Below, one piece after another: positions 42,882-51,048 of a stretch of DNA of 64,000 nucleotides. Origin of the DNA: Roseivirga sp. E12 (GTDB lineage Bacteria > Bacteroidota > Bacteroidia > Cytophagales > Cyclobacteriaceae). Where the stretch lies: contig NZ_JAGFMD010000006.1 of assembly GCF_017592825.1 (NCBI RefSeq), positions 62,001 to 126,000 on the forward strand, in the 5' to 3' direction. The notes under the pieces were generated by a model. That model made no database searches. It was not told the DNA's origin and was given only the letters and a program-made list of their open reading frames with translations. The number at the start of each line of letters is the position of its first letter. The stretch's first letter is position 1. The position numbers and the translations under genes are program-made.

Positions 42882-44409
42882 TAAAGGTTTTGGGAGTGCC
42901 GTCTTTGGTGTTGATGCTCAAATCATCACCATTGAAGTGAATATTGTCGATGGTACTAAATTCCATCTCTCAGGCCTACCCGACAATGCTGTTAAGGAAA
43001 GTCAACACCGTATAGAATCAGTTTTCAAGTATTTCAATTACCGTTTTCCACGCAGGAAGGTTGTGGTGAACATGGCACCAGCGGACATTCGAAAAGAGGG
43101 TTCCGCTTACGATTTACCCATTGCTTTAGGTGTTCTGAAGTCTTCAGGTCAAATCACAGCTGATGACATGGAGCAATATGTCATTATGGGAGAACTAGCA
43201 CTTGATGGCACACTCAGACCAATAAAAGGTGCCCTTCCAATCGCCATAGAAGCACGGAAGAAAGGCTTCAAAGGCTTTATACTTCCCGAGGAGAATGCCA
43301 ATGAAGCAGCCATCGTCAATGACTTAGACATTATAGGCGTTCAAAACTTAATCGAAGCAAAAGAATTTCTGGATGGTAAGAGAAAGATTGAACCTGTCAT
43401 ATACGACACCCGCGAACATTTCTTCGAAAACCTAGACCAGTATGAGGCCGACTTTTCCCATGTTCAAGGGCAGGAAAATATTAAGCGTGCTTTAGAAATT
43501 GCCGCAGCTGGTGGGCACAATGCGATCATGATTGGTCCTCCAGGAGCCGGCAAAACCATGCTTGCGAAAAGACTTCCTTCAATCTTACCTCCACTGAGTT
43601 TGCATGAGGCTCTGGAAACCACAAAGATTCACTCGGTAGCCGGGAGATTAGGCGGCAATGCACAACTCATCACCCAAAGACCGTTTAGAAGTCCTCATCA
43701 TACCATTTCAGATGTGGCTTTAGTCGGTGGTGGTGGGGTACCGCAACCGGGAGAAATATCATTAGCACATAATGGTATACTATTTTTAGACGAACTACCC
43801 GAATTCAAGAGAACTGTCTTAGAGGTGATGCGCCAACCGTTGGAGGAACGCAAAGTAACCATAAGTCGAGCACGTATTTCGGTGGAATTCCCGACCAACT
43901 TCATGCTGATTGCCAGCATGAACCCCTGCCCATGTGGCTACTATAATCATCCTGAGAAAGAATGTGTATGCGGCTCAGGCCAAGTACAGCGCTATCTCAA
44001 TAAAGTCAGTGGCCCACTTTTAGATCGAATTGATTTACATGTGGAAGTGACCCCCGTTTCTTTCGATCAGATGACACAAGATCGCAAGGCCGAAAGCAGC
44101 GCGGATATTAGACAAAGAGTCATCAAAGCACGTGAGATACAACAAGAGCGTCTTAAAGATCTTGGCATACACTCTAATGCTATGATGGGTAGTCAGATGG
44201 TCAAACAAGTATGTCAAATCAATGATGCTGGGAGAATACTTTTGAAGAAAGCAATGGAAAGACTGGGCCTTTCAGCAAGAGCTTACGATCGTATTCTCAA
44301 GGTCAGTCGCACCATTGCAGATTTATCGGCCAGTGAAGAAATTCGAATAGAACACCTTGCCGAAGCCATCCAATACAGAAGTTTAGACCGAGAAGGTTGG
44401 GCGGGGTAA
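42871..44409 (+). CDS. YifB/ComM-family Mg-chelatase-like AAA+ ATPase (TTG start)
   Basis: A 512-residue YifB/ComM protein. There is no in-frame ATG before residue 69; the family start ([14 protein letters not shown]) requires TTG at 42871, overlapping gmhA by 11 nt. The Lon-like N-terminal domain (20-175) is followed by Walker A GPPGAGKT (222-229), [18 protein letters not shown], Walker [11 protein letters not shown] and a C-terminal Cys module ([16 protein letters not shown]). ComM is a branch-migration helicase that aids natural transformation; the role in this organism is inferred. Confidence 0.93.
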   Translation: MILSKGFGSAVFGVDAQIITIEVNIVDGTKFHLSGLPDNAVKESQHRIESVFKYFNYRFPRRKVVVNMAPADIRKEGSAYDLPIALGVLKSSGQITADDMEQYVIMGELALDGTLRPIKGALPIAIEARKKGFKGFILPEENANEAAIVNDLDIIGVQNLIEAKEFLDGKRKIEPVIYDTREHFFENLDQYEADFSHVQGQENIKRALEIAAAGGHNAIMIGPPGAGKTMLAKRLPSILPPLSLHEALETTKIHSVAGRLGGNAQLITQRPFRSPHHTISDVALVGGGGVPQPGEISLAHNGILFLDELPEFKRTVLEVMRQPLEERKVTISRARISVEFPTNFMLIASMNPCPCGYYNHPEKECVCGSGQVQRYLNKVSGPLLDRIDLHVEVTPVSFDQMTQDRKAESSADIRQRVIKAREIQQERLKDLGIHSNAMMGSQMVKQVCQINDAGRILLKKAMERLGLSARAYDRILKVSRTIADLSASEEIRIEHLAEAIQYRSLDREGWAG

Positions 44410-44640
44410 TACTCAACTCGTTGTCCTATTCATATTTCTTCTACAACACATAACGCGCCATTAAGGAAGACAGCTATCCCTTCTCGCGGATTCAATTCTC
44501 GGAAAGAAAAAACTGGCTTGAAAATATATAACAAGACTAGACCGCATAAATACATGTCAAAGAGACATAATTTCTGAGTACTCTTTGTTATTAATGGGCT
44601 ATAATGCTGCCAAAAGTTTTATTACATCTGCATTTATAAT

Positions 44641-44677
44641 TAGTACTAATTTTTATTCTAAATAAAAATTAGTACTA
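44641..44677. promoter_or_regulatory. Perfect 17-bp inverted repeat 25 bp upstream of a secreted-protein gene
   Basis: TAGTACTAATTTTTATT (44641-44657) and its exact reverse complement (44661-44677) flank a 3-nt loop. Each arm contains the palindrome TAGTACTA. It is in a 293-bp AT-rich region (44410-44702) otherwise without signals. It could be an operator for a dimeric regulator or an mRNA hairpin near the start. Confidence 0.7.
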
Positions 44678-44702
44678 TATCTATAGAAATAAACACAATT
44701 AC

Positions 44703-45941
44703 ATGAAAACAATTTTGCAAACTCTTCTTTTAATAGTCCTATTACTGGGTGTCCCAAATTTTACATTGGTCGGATTTCAATCTGATTATGAGTCCAAGCT
44801 TACTAAAGCGCAAAAAGACTCAGGAAATATAGCTCTGGGTTATTTAACAATAACTACTGAAAAGGTTCAAATCTATGACCACACCAACAAGCCAATTTCA
44901 GGCAAGGAGTATAAAATTGAGAAGGCAGAAATTCGAATTAAAGAGGGCTTTATCTCTGATATTAGAATCTATGTAAATGGTAATCAATACATAAACTCGA
45001 AAGCTCCTATTAACTTAATGAAATTTGGGAAAAGGATTGGAGATAAGTTATACAGTCTGAACGGCAAAAAGAATGAAAAGAATTACATCTTCATCTTCCC
45101 TGCCGTTCGCTATGAAGCATCAATCAAAAACAAATTTGTCCCTGACGATTACGTTAATGATAATTTGATCCCAGGAGAAATCAACATAATTAAAAAAGAT
45201 AAGAACCTAGAGGCTGTAGTCGATTTCAGAATTTATTCTGACTTTCTAGGTGTTATCAATGAAGAAGAAAATGGAATATTACAACTGGAATCCAAGGCTA
45301 AAATATTTCTTGGTACGAGCAATATTAAAAATGCTGATTTAATTCCTCTGAAGTATATAGAACCTTATATGAGTCTAGTCCGTTTTGATCAATCAACTAA
45401 TAAAGTAGCGCTAATTCAGGAAGTCAATCAAACAAATTTTCGAGTATCTGAACCAATGGATTTACTTGAAAAATCATTCTTAAGTGTGGGTGGGCACATT
45501 AATATCTTGTCTTATGGCTTGATGAATGATCACTTTAGCTTTAATGTAAACACAGGCATGGGAGTAAATCTAAGTCGAACTATTACTCCTACTGATAATA
45601 GGGTCTTAGATTTCAATACTTTTCAAGGAATGGCAGAGATGGGAATAGAGGCAAGGAGATTTGAAAACTTTGGATTAGATTTCAGAATGACGGGTATCTG
45701 GCTAAACCCTCTTAGCGTTGATGAAATATCTGACTTCGAAGCATTCTGGATTCTAAAAACTTCTGCTGAGATCAATGGGTATATTGCAAAGGATATTAGA
45801 AAATCAGTTTTCCTCAGATTTAACTATTTCGACAACCTTGCAAGTTCGGGAGGCAGCTTCTATCAACTACAAGTCGGTTATAAAGCTCCACTGAACTTTG
45901 GAAGCGTTAAAGCTCCAAAGTCGATCACCAATGAACAGTAG
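44703..45941 (+). CDS. Exported protein of unknown function
   Basis: A 412-residue protein with a signal peptide (about 1-24, VLLLGVPNF). The rest is beta-rich with many short strands and charged turns, and the C-terminal third (from about 255, SVGGHINILSYGLMNDHFSFNVNTG) has the alternating pattern of an outer membrane beta-barrel, ending FYQLQVGYKAPLNFG. No family is recognised. It is AT-rich relative to most genes in the window, which may point to recent acquisition. It is preceded by the 17-bp inverted repeat. Confidence 0.72.
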   Translation: MKTILQTLLLIVLLLGVPNFTLVGFQSDYESKLTKAQKDSGNIALGYLTITTEKVQIYDHTNKPISGKEYKIEKAEIRIKEGFISDIRIYVNGNQYINSKAPINLMKFGKRIGDKLYSLNGKKNEKNYIFIFPAVRYEASIKNKFVPDDYVNDNLIPGEINIIKKDKNLEAVVDFRIYSDFLGVINEEENGILQLESKAKIFLGTSNIKNADLIPLKYIEPYMSLVRFDQSTNKVALIQEVNQTNFRVSEPMDLLEKSFLSVGGHINILSYGLMNDHFSFNVNTGMGVNLSRTITPTDNRVLDFNTFQGMAEMGIEARRFENFGLDFRMTGIWLNPLSVDEISDFEAFWILKTSAEINGYIAKDIRKSVFLRFNYFDNLASSGGSFYQLQVGYKAPLNFGSVKAPKSITNEQ

Positions 45942-46007
45942 TCCTTTTAATATGCCTTGAGCAAAATTTATTGTTACTTACCCATAATGTTCTTCTAGCT
46001 TTTTTTC

Positions 46008-46565
46008 ATGTATCAGTCATTCCTTAAGTCGATTAAAAAAGTCGGAAATTTCTCCCAAGAGCAATTAGATCAAATTACTGATAGAATTGAGGTACGTACG
46101 CTTAAAAGAAACGACTTCCTCCTTAAGGAAGGAACCACATCCCAATCCCTTTACTTCTTAAATTCCGGTAGTCTTCGGCATTATAAAGACATTGATGGTT
46201 ATTCGGAACTAACTATTAACCTCTTTATTGAAGGTGATTGGGTCCTAGATCATCACAGTTTCGTAGGACAACGACCTTCGGAGAACAACATTCAGGCTTT
46301 TGAAGACTCAACAGTATTGGAACTCCCTATGCACGTTCTTCACGATCTAATTGCCAAGTCACCATCCTTCTTTATGCTTGGTAAAATCCTGGAAAATGCA
46401 GAGCCTACTAAGGAAGAGAGTATCAAATCTCCTGAAGACAAGTATCGTACGCTGATGGAGAACTCACCACAAATCATTCAAAGATTTCCTTTAAAGCACA
46501 TCGCCTCCTACCTAGGTATGACACCTGAAACGCTCAGTCGAGTAAGGTCAAAAATTAAAGATTGA
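46008..46565 (+). CDS. Crp/Fnr-family transcriptional regulator
   Basis: A 185-residue regulator with an N-terminal cyclic-nucleotide-binding-like domain (about 20-115, LLKEGTTSQSLYFLNSGSLRHY) and a short C-terminal winged helix (FPLKHIASYLGMTPETLSRVRSKI, about 160-183). It lacks the cAMP-contact residues of Crp and the Cys cluster of Fnr, so the ligand, if any, is unknown; this is the common Bacteroidota subgroup. The membrane protein gene 70 bp downstream has a 7-bp-arm palindrome at its start, possibly its operator. Confidence 0.9.
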   Translation: MYQSFLKSIKKVGNFSQEQLDQITDRIEVRTLKRNDFLLKEGTTSQSLYFLNSGSLRHYKDIDGYSELTINLFIEGDWVLDHHSFVGQRPSENNIQAFEDSTVLELPMHVLHDLIAKSPSFFMLGKILENAEPTKEESIKSPEDKYRTLMENSPQIIQRFPLKHIASYLGMTPETLSRVRSKIKD

Positions 46566-46617
46566 TTCTTTATTGATTTCGATCAAGCGATTGAAAGTCT
46601 AACAGATTTAACCTTTG

Positions 46618-46636
46618 TGAGATAAAATCTATCTCA
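46618..46636. promoter_or_regulatory. Palindrome TGAGATA-N5-TATCTCA at a start codon
   Basis: Perfect 7-bp arms with AAATC between; the last base is the A of the ATG of the next gene. The Crp/Fnr regulator encoded just upstream is a plausible binder, or the site may act as an RNA hairpin that hides the start codon. Confidence 0.45.
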
Positions 46637-47268
46637 TGAAAAATCAACTCGAAAAAAACGCAGGTATCTCACTGATCATAGGATCAGTCTTAGGTATCAT
46701 CACCATGGTCTTACATCCGGTAGGAGGAAATATCGATCACTTAATTAATATATCCCCTATGATCATTACAAGCCATGTTATTGCCTTGTTCTCCGTTCCA
46801 TTTTTATTATTTGGTTTCTGGGGGCTAAGTGGAAGAATTGGTTTTGATAATTCCTTCTCAGTACTCGGTTTTATCACAGGAAGCCTCGGTCTGGTGGCTG
46901 TACTTATTGCAGGAGCAGTTAATGGACTAGTGGTACCTTTCTTTGTAGATAACCTAGCTGATGCAAGCCCTGACAAAATAGAAATGGCTGAACTTGTTTT
47001 ATCCTATGGCTTCGCTCTAAATCAAGCCTTCGATTATATCTTCATAGGTGCTATTTGTGAGGCATTTCTTATCTGGTCAATTGCCATTATGAAATACAAG
47101 GTTTTCGCAAAGTGGATTGCATTTCTCGGCATTCTACTCGGAATAGGATTCATAGGAATGTTGGTTGCCGGCTTCGTGCTTGTGGACCTTCATGGTTTCA
47201 GAATATTCATTTTCGGAATTGTAGCATGGATGTTGGCAGCTGGCATAATGCTGCAAAGAAGTAAATAG
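46636..47268 (+). CDS. Integral membrane protein, DUF998/DUF4386-like
   Basis: A 210-residue hydrophobic protein with about six membrane segments (for example about 12-30, 42-63, 73-95, 118-140, 148-170 and 175-198). The plan (a first segment with GISLIIGSVLGII, later FAKWIAFLGILLGIGFIG) fits small DUF998/DUF4386-type membrane proteins, but the match is loose. It lies directly after a Crp/Fnr regulator, which may control it, and ends in a hairpin terminator shared with the convergent gene. Confidence 0.78.
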   Translation: MKNQLEKNAGISLIIGSVLGIITMVLHPVGGNIDHLINISPMIITSHVIALFSVPFLLFGFWGLSGRIGFDNSFSVLGFITGSLGLVAVLIAGAVNGLVVPFFVDNLADASPDKIEMAELVLSYGFALNQAFDYIFIGAICEAFLIWSIAIMKYKVFAKWIAFLGILLGIGFIGMLVAGFVLVDLHGFRIFIFGIVAWMLAAGIMLQRSK

Positions 47269-47274
47269 CATAAA

Positions 47275-47304
47275 AGAAGCCCTTGCCAAATGACAAGGGC
47301 TTCT
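47275..47304. terminator. Bidirectional terminator between convergent genes
   Basis: AGAAGCCCTTG pairs with CAAGGGCTTCT around an 8-nt loop, lying between the stop codons of 46636-47268 (+) and 47331-47705 (-). T-rich flanks are weak on both sides but slightly better on the minus strand. Confidence 0.7.
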
Positions 47305-47330
47305 AAACACCTCCAAATCGGTCTTAAAAA

Positions 47331-47705
47331 CTATTCTTTATTAATCAATTTCTTATTCAAGAAGAAGGATATCACAAAGCCTACCCCAAGCATGAAGAAT
47401 ATCCCAAAGAAGTAAGGTCCCGGTCTGTCTCCATAGCCATTATAATAGCCGGCATTTTCAAGCCATCCATCGAGTAAAAACCCTAAGCCAATTCCTAGTG
47501 AGAGGCATACGAAAAGTACTCCCAGCAACATGATAATGAAGTAATTCTTCTTTCTTGGTTCTGATTGAAACAGAGAAGCATCTGCTCCTTTTTCTATCAT
47601 TTGAGTTCTTTCTCTATGTCGTGTAAGCATCCAAAAGAAGACCAAGCCTCCGAAAGAGATCAACAGAGATGACATAAAGAGGAATGCTGCAAATTCACCG
47701 TTCAT
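47331..47705 (-). CDS. DUF6249-like small membrane protein
   Basis: A 124-residue protein with an N-terminal membrane segment (about 5-26), a cytoplasmic stretch (RERTQMIEKGADASLF) and two further segments (about 54-74 and 98-118), as in DUF6249 proteins found next to ECF sigma genes in Bacteroidota. It is divergent from the ECF sigma factor across 139 bp, and an inverted TGTAACCTAT motif faces it, so it may be part of the sigma regulon. Function unknown. Confidence 0.85.
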   Translation of the reverse strand: MNGEFAAFLFMSSLLISFGGLVFFWMLTRHRERTQMIEKGADASLFQSEPRKKNYFIIMLLGVLFVCLSLGIGLGFLLDGWLENAGYYNGYGDRPGPYFFGIFFMLGVGFVISFFLNKKLINKE

Positions 47706-47751
47706 TGTTTTATTAATTTTGTTTCAAAGGCTTTGATGCTGGTCAGACGAG

Positions 47752-47814
47752 ATAGGTTACACCCGTTACGAAAAAACCTCTTTTATCAAATCTCTGTACC
47801 TTAATGTAACCTAT
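47752..47814. promoter_or_regulatory. Facing TGTAACCTAT boxes: probable divergent ECF promoters
   Basis: TGTAACCTAT at 47805-47814 (plus) and its exact inverse at 47752-47761 (minus) face outward from the divergent region. After each TGTAAC, at 17 nt, comes a tetramer ending TC (AGTC plus, CATC minus), like the -35/-10 arrangement of ECF promoters. The predicted plus-strand leader is only about 7 nt, which is a caveat. Confidence 0.6.
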
Positions 47815-47844
47815 TTTCAGATGACATAGTCCAATGAGAAAATA

Positions 47845-48435
47845 ATGCAGAGGGAAAATGAGCAATATGCTATGGAGTTAATCATCGCCAAAGTCAAAGA
47901 AGGCGATATGGCTGCATTTAATGTGCTCATTGATGAACATAAAGCTATGGCCTTCACCTTAGCCCTCAAACTGATGAAGAACCGGGAAGATGCTGAAGAA
48001 GTGGCACAAGATGCATTTCTGAAAGCTTACAGAAACATCCATCAATTTGAGGGGAATTCAAAGTTCTCAACATGGCTTTATACTATTGTTTACAATACCG
48101 CCTTAACACGGTTGCGAAAAAAGAAATTACAGACCACTGACCTGGACTTTCATCAAGAAGAAAATTTGGCTTCATATAGTGAGTCAGATAAGGAATGGCA
48201 TCGATTACAGAAGTTTGAGCGGTCTGGATATATCAAGGAGGCCTTGGATTTGCTTTCTAATGAAGATCAGATAGTGATTACCCTTTTTTACTTGAATGAG
48301 AACTCACTTCAGGAAATCTGTGAAATCACAAATTGGGAATTATCTAATGTAAAAGTTAGATTGCACCGAGCAAGAAAACGACTATTAAAGGCTTTAGAAC
48401 AGCTATTGGACACGGAGGTTAGGTCATTATTATGA
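47845..48435 (+). CDS. ECF sigma factor (RpoE-like)
   Basis: A 196-residue sigma-70 family ECF sigma. Region 2 is clear (about 25-95: LMKNREDAEEVAQDAFLKAYRN then FEGNSKFSTWLYTIVYN), and region 4 near 150-190 (LQEICEITNWELSNVKVRLHRARKRL). It is followed, with a 4-nt overlap (ATGA), by a small membrane protein that is probably its anti-sigma factor or a helper. Facing boxes upstream suggest it drives its own promoter and the divergent DUF6249 gene. Confidence 0.93.
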   Translation: MQRENEQYAMELIIAKVKEGDMAAFNVLIDEHKAMAFTLALKLMKNREDAEEVAQDAFLKAYRNIHQFEGNSKFSTWLYTIVYNTALTRLRKKKLQTTDLDFHQEENLASYSESDKEWHRLQKFERSGYIKEALDLLSNEDQIVITLFYLNENSLQEICEITNWELSNVKVRLHRARKRLLKALEQLLDTEVRSLL

Positions 48436-48821
48436 AAGAGTTTAATCTGTCAGATAAAGAATTAAAAGCACTTCTTCAGAATGAAGGAATGGATGAGCCT
48501 TCGTTGAGTTTCAACAGAAATATTCTGGAGCAAATCAAAAAAGAGGAGGTGCGAAGCACTATCTCTATTCCACTCTGGTCAAAAATTGTTTTCATCATTT
48601 TAGTACTCAGTCCATTGGCTTATTTAGCTTTTACTACCGGAGACATTGACTTGGGATTACAACAATTGAATGAAATTAGAACGCCTAAATTATCGCTTAA
48701 CTTAGGCTTGAGCTCAACTTATCAATACATCTCTTTGCTCGCTGTTGCCGTGATTTGGATGGCCTTTATCTTCAACAGATTTCTGGAGCAGCAGAACGAA
48801 ACCAAGGTTAAAAAGGGTTAA
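48432..48821 (+). CDS. Small membrane protein coupled to ECF sigma (putative anti-sigma factor)
   Basis: A 129-residue protein overlapping the sigma gene by 4 nt. It has a short N-terminal soluble part (about 1-45, with SLSFNRNILEQIKKEE) and two membrane segments (about 50-70, IVFIILVLSPLAYLAF, and 100-118, YISLLAVAVIWMAFIF). The place and plan suggest an anti-sigma or a sigma-linked membrane protein, but no known anti-sigma motif is seen. Real as a gene by coupling; role inferred. Confidence 0.82.
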   Translation: MKEFNLSDKELKALLQNEGMDEPSLSFNRNILEQIKKEEVRSTISIPLWSKIVFIILVLSPLAYLAFTTGDIDLGLQQLNEIRTPKLSLNLGLSSTYQYISLLAVAVIWMAFIFNRFLEQQNETKVKKG

Positions 48822-48872
48822 TCACTTACTTTAAAATACTTTATCTGCCATTTTCGTTTTGTTAATTGACTA

Positions 48873-49634
48873 ATGAAGCGATTATTGACCATATGCACGC
48901 TGTTGCTATTGACTGGCACTGCTTACGCACAAAATCAGCCTGATTTTTTCCTCAAAGGTCAATTGCTTGATTCTGCGACAAAGAGGCCTATGGCGTTTGC
49001 TAGTGTCTTAGTGCTCAACAAAAACAAGGGCATCGCATCGAACCCTGCCGGAAATTTCGAAATCCCTGTCAACCTTGGTGACTCCATAAAAATTTCATCG
49101 GTTGGATATGCTGATTACACATTTGTTGTGACTAGCGAAATGCGTAAACAAGGTTATATGAAAATCATTGAGATGACTGAAGAGGCACTAGCACTTGATG
49201 ACTTTAGAATTTACCAGATGTCTGATAATTTCTACCTAAGAAGAAAAGTCCTTGATACTTTGGATCCTCCTGTTAAAGGCGTCAATGTACTAGGTATGCC
49301 ACTTTATGGTCCGCCTAGCAAGTTCGTTCCTCAAGAAAGTGGGGATGTTACACTACTTTCCATACCTATTTTTCAAGAGATTAGTAAAAATCCAAAGCAA
49401 GCCAGAATCATTAGAAAAATGGAAGAGGCATCTGATTTTCAAGCCCAAAGAAAGAGAGAGCGGGAAAAATACTTTAACAAAGACTTGGTCAAAAGGGTGA
49501 CTCGGATTGACGATCGTGTGATCGATGAGTTCATGGAATTTTGCAACTTCCTCGATGGAGAAATCTTGGGGAGGAGTGAATTCGATATCACTAAGAAGAT
49601 ACTTATCAGGTATCAAGCCTTCCTAAGGCGCTAA
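48873..49634 (+). CDS. Exported CarboxypepD-reg-like domain protein
   Basis: A 253-residue exported protein (signal peptide about 1-19, ending AYAQ). The first domain (about 25-105) is a carboxypeptidase regulatory-like beta-sandwich: FLKGQLLDSATKRPMAFASVLV then GDSIKISSVGYADY. It lacks the TonB-dependent barrel that often follows this domain. The C-terminal half (about 125-253) is charged and helical with no known motif. It begins 51 bp after the ECF-linked gene and is convergent with the SGNH hydrolase (4-nt overlap of ends). Confidence 0.85.
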   Translation: MKRLLTICTLLLLTGTAYAQNQPDFFLKGQLLDSATKRPMAFASVLVLNKNKGIASNPAGNFEIPVNLGDSIKISSVGYADYTFVVTSEMRKQGYMKIIEMTEEALALDDFRIYQMSDNFYLRRKVLDTLDPPVKGVNVLGMPLYGPPSKFVPQESGDVTLLSIPIFQEISKNPKQARIIRKMEEASDFQAQRKREREKYFNKDLVKRVTRIDDRVIDEFMEFCNFLDGEILGRSEFDITKKILIRYQAFLRR

Positions 49635-50278
49635 TCCAAGTGTTTCTTTAAGTTCTGCCAAACGGTCGTTGCAACAATTTGATGCCCCTCCACATTCGGA
49701 TGAATTCCATCTGGTAAATTCAATTCTGGCTCTCCCCCCACATTTTCCAAGAGAAAGGGAATCAACTCTGTCTTGTTCGCCTTAGCAACTTTTGAAAACA
49801 GGGTCCTGAACCTTTCAGTGTATTCTTGTCCAAGATTTGGTGGAATTTGCATCCCCGCTACGAACACCACAACTTCTGGATTTCTTCCTCTGACCTTTTG
49901 AATCATGGTGGTCAGGTTCTTCTCGGTTTCATCCAAGCTTAGTCCCCTTAAACCATCATTGCCTCCTAGTTCAAGAATAAAAATATCTGGTTTGGTCTTC
50001 AAAATCCAATCAATTCTGCTCAAGCCTCCGGCAGAAGTTTCTCCACTTAAGCCAGCATTAATCACCTGATAAGCCATTTCACTGCTGTCAATTTTTTGCT
50101 GAATCAAAGCAGGAAAAGCCTGCTCTGTCGAAAGCCCATACCCAGCGGTAATACTGTCTCCAAAAAAGACAATTCGTTTCTTTTCATCTTGGTCAAAGGG
50201 AGTAAACCAGGCATTCAAAATGCTTAAAGAAAGTAGCAAACCTCCGACTGTATTAAAGAATTGTGTATTAATCTTCAT
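49631..50278 (-). CDS. TesA-like SGNH hydrolase (arylesterase/lysophospholipase)
   Basis: Start at ATG 50278 (an upstream TTG at 50293 is also open), giving 215 residues with a hydrophobic N-terminus that may be a signal anchor. The SGNH blocks are present: FFGDSITAGYGLS (block I, catalytic Ser), GLSGETSAGG (II), ELGGNDGLRG (III), and DGIHPNVEGH (V, Asp-His). It is divergent from a YbbA-like ATPase and YbbP-like permease, exactly as in E. coli tesA-ybbA-ybbP. It probably hydrolyses lipid or ester substrates in the periplasm. Confidence 0.92.
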   Translation of the reverse strand: MKINTQFFNTVGGLLLSLSILNAWFTPFDQDEKKRIVFFGDSITAGYGLSTEQAFPALIQQKIDSSEMAYQVINAGLSGETSAGGLSRIDWILKTKPDIFILELGGNDGLRGLSLDETEKNLTTMIQKVRGRNPEVVVFVAGMQIPPNLGQEYTERFRTLFSKVAKANKTELIPFLLENVGGEPELNLPDGIHPNVEGHQIVATTVWQNLKKHLD

Positions 50279-50349
50279 TAAATCACTAGTCAAACGAACC
50301 TAAACCAAGTAGATTCGTCTTGAATATATCAAACATTTGAATCTCGAAT

Positions 50350-51048
50350 ATGTCAAATATTCTGGAGGTTTCTAACCTCACTAAAACATACTCAAGCGGA
50401 ACAAAATCATTAACGGTACTTTCTGACATTAGTTTTAGCATCCAAAGTGGTGACAAACTAAGCATAGTCGGATCATCTGGGAGTGGAAAAACTACCCTAC
50501 TTGGGCTCTGTGCAGGGCTCGACAGGGCTACATCAGGATCTGTGATATTGAATGGAATTTCATTGGATAACCTTAATGAAGATGAGAGAGCTTATGTTCG
50601 AAATCAGCATGTGGGTTTTGTCTTCCAGAACTTTCAATTATTGCCCACACTAACTGCCTTGGAGAATATAATGGTACCCATGGAGTTGCGCAGGGAAAAG
50701 GGTATTAAGAAAAGGGCCCTGGAGCTATTAGACAGAGTAGGACTGGCCGAAAGACATGATCATTACCCGACCCAACTCTCGGGCGGAGAGCAGCAAAGAA
50801 TTTCGATTGCCAGAGCCTTCTCAAACAACCCACAAATCCTTTTTGCTGATGAGCCTACAGGCAACCTGGATGAAGAGACTTCAGAGAAAATTGAACATCT
50901 GCTATTCGACTTAAACAGAGAATCAGGCACTACGCTGGTACTCGTAACGCACGATCTAGATCTGGCCAGAAAAACAGATCGGATTATAAGACTTAAGGGA
51001 GGAATGGTACAACAAGCCTCAGATGAAATGGTAGCTGAGAATGGATAA
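50350..51048 (+). CDS. ybbA: ABC transporter ATPase, YbbA/LolD-like
   Basis: A 232-residue ATPase of the LolD/MacB-type family. Walker A GSSGSGKT (41-48), Q-loop FVFQNFQL, signature LSGGEQQR (about 142) and Walker B ILFADEPTGNLD are all intact. It overlaps the large permease by 8 nt (51041-51048) and is divergent from the SGNH hydrolase. The start codon lies within a 16-bp direct repeat (GAATATnTCAAAnATT at 50322 and 50346). Confidence 0.93.
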   Translation: MSNILEVSNLTKTYSSGTKSLTVLSDISFSIQSGDKLSIVGSSGSGKTTLLGLCAGLDRATSGSVILNGISLDNLNEDERAYVRNQHVGFVFQNFQLLPTLTALENIMVPMELRREKGIKKRALELLDRVGLAERHDHYPTQLSGGEQQRISIARAFSNNPQILFADEPTGNLDEETSEKIEHLLFDLNRESGTTLVLVTHDLDLARKTDRIIRLKGGMVQQASDEMVAENG

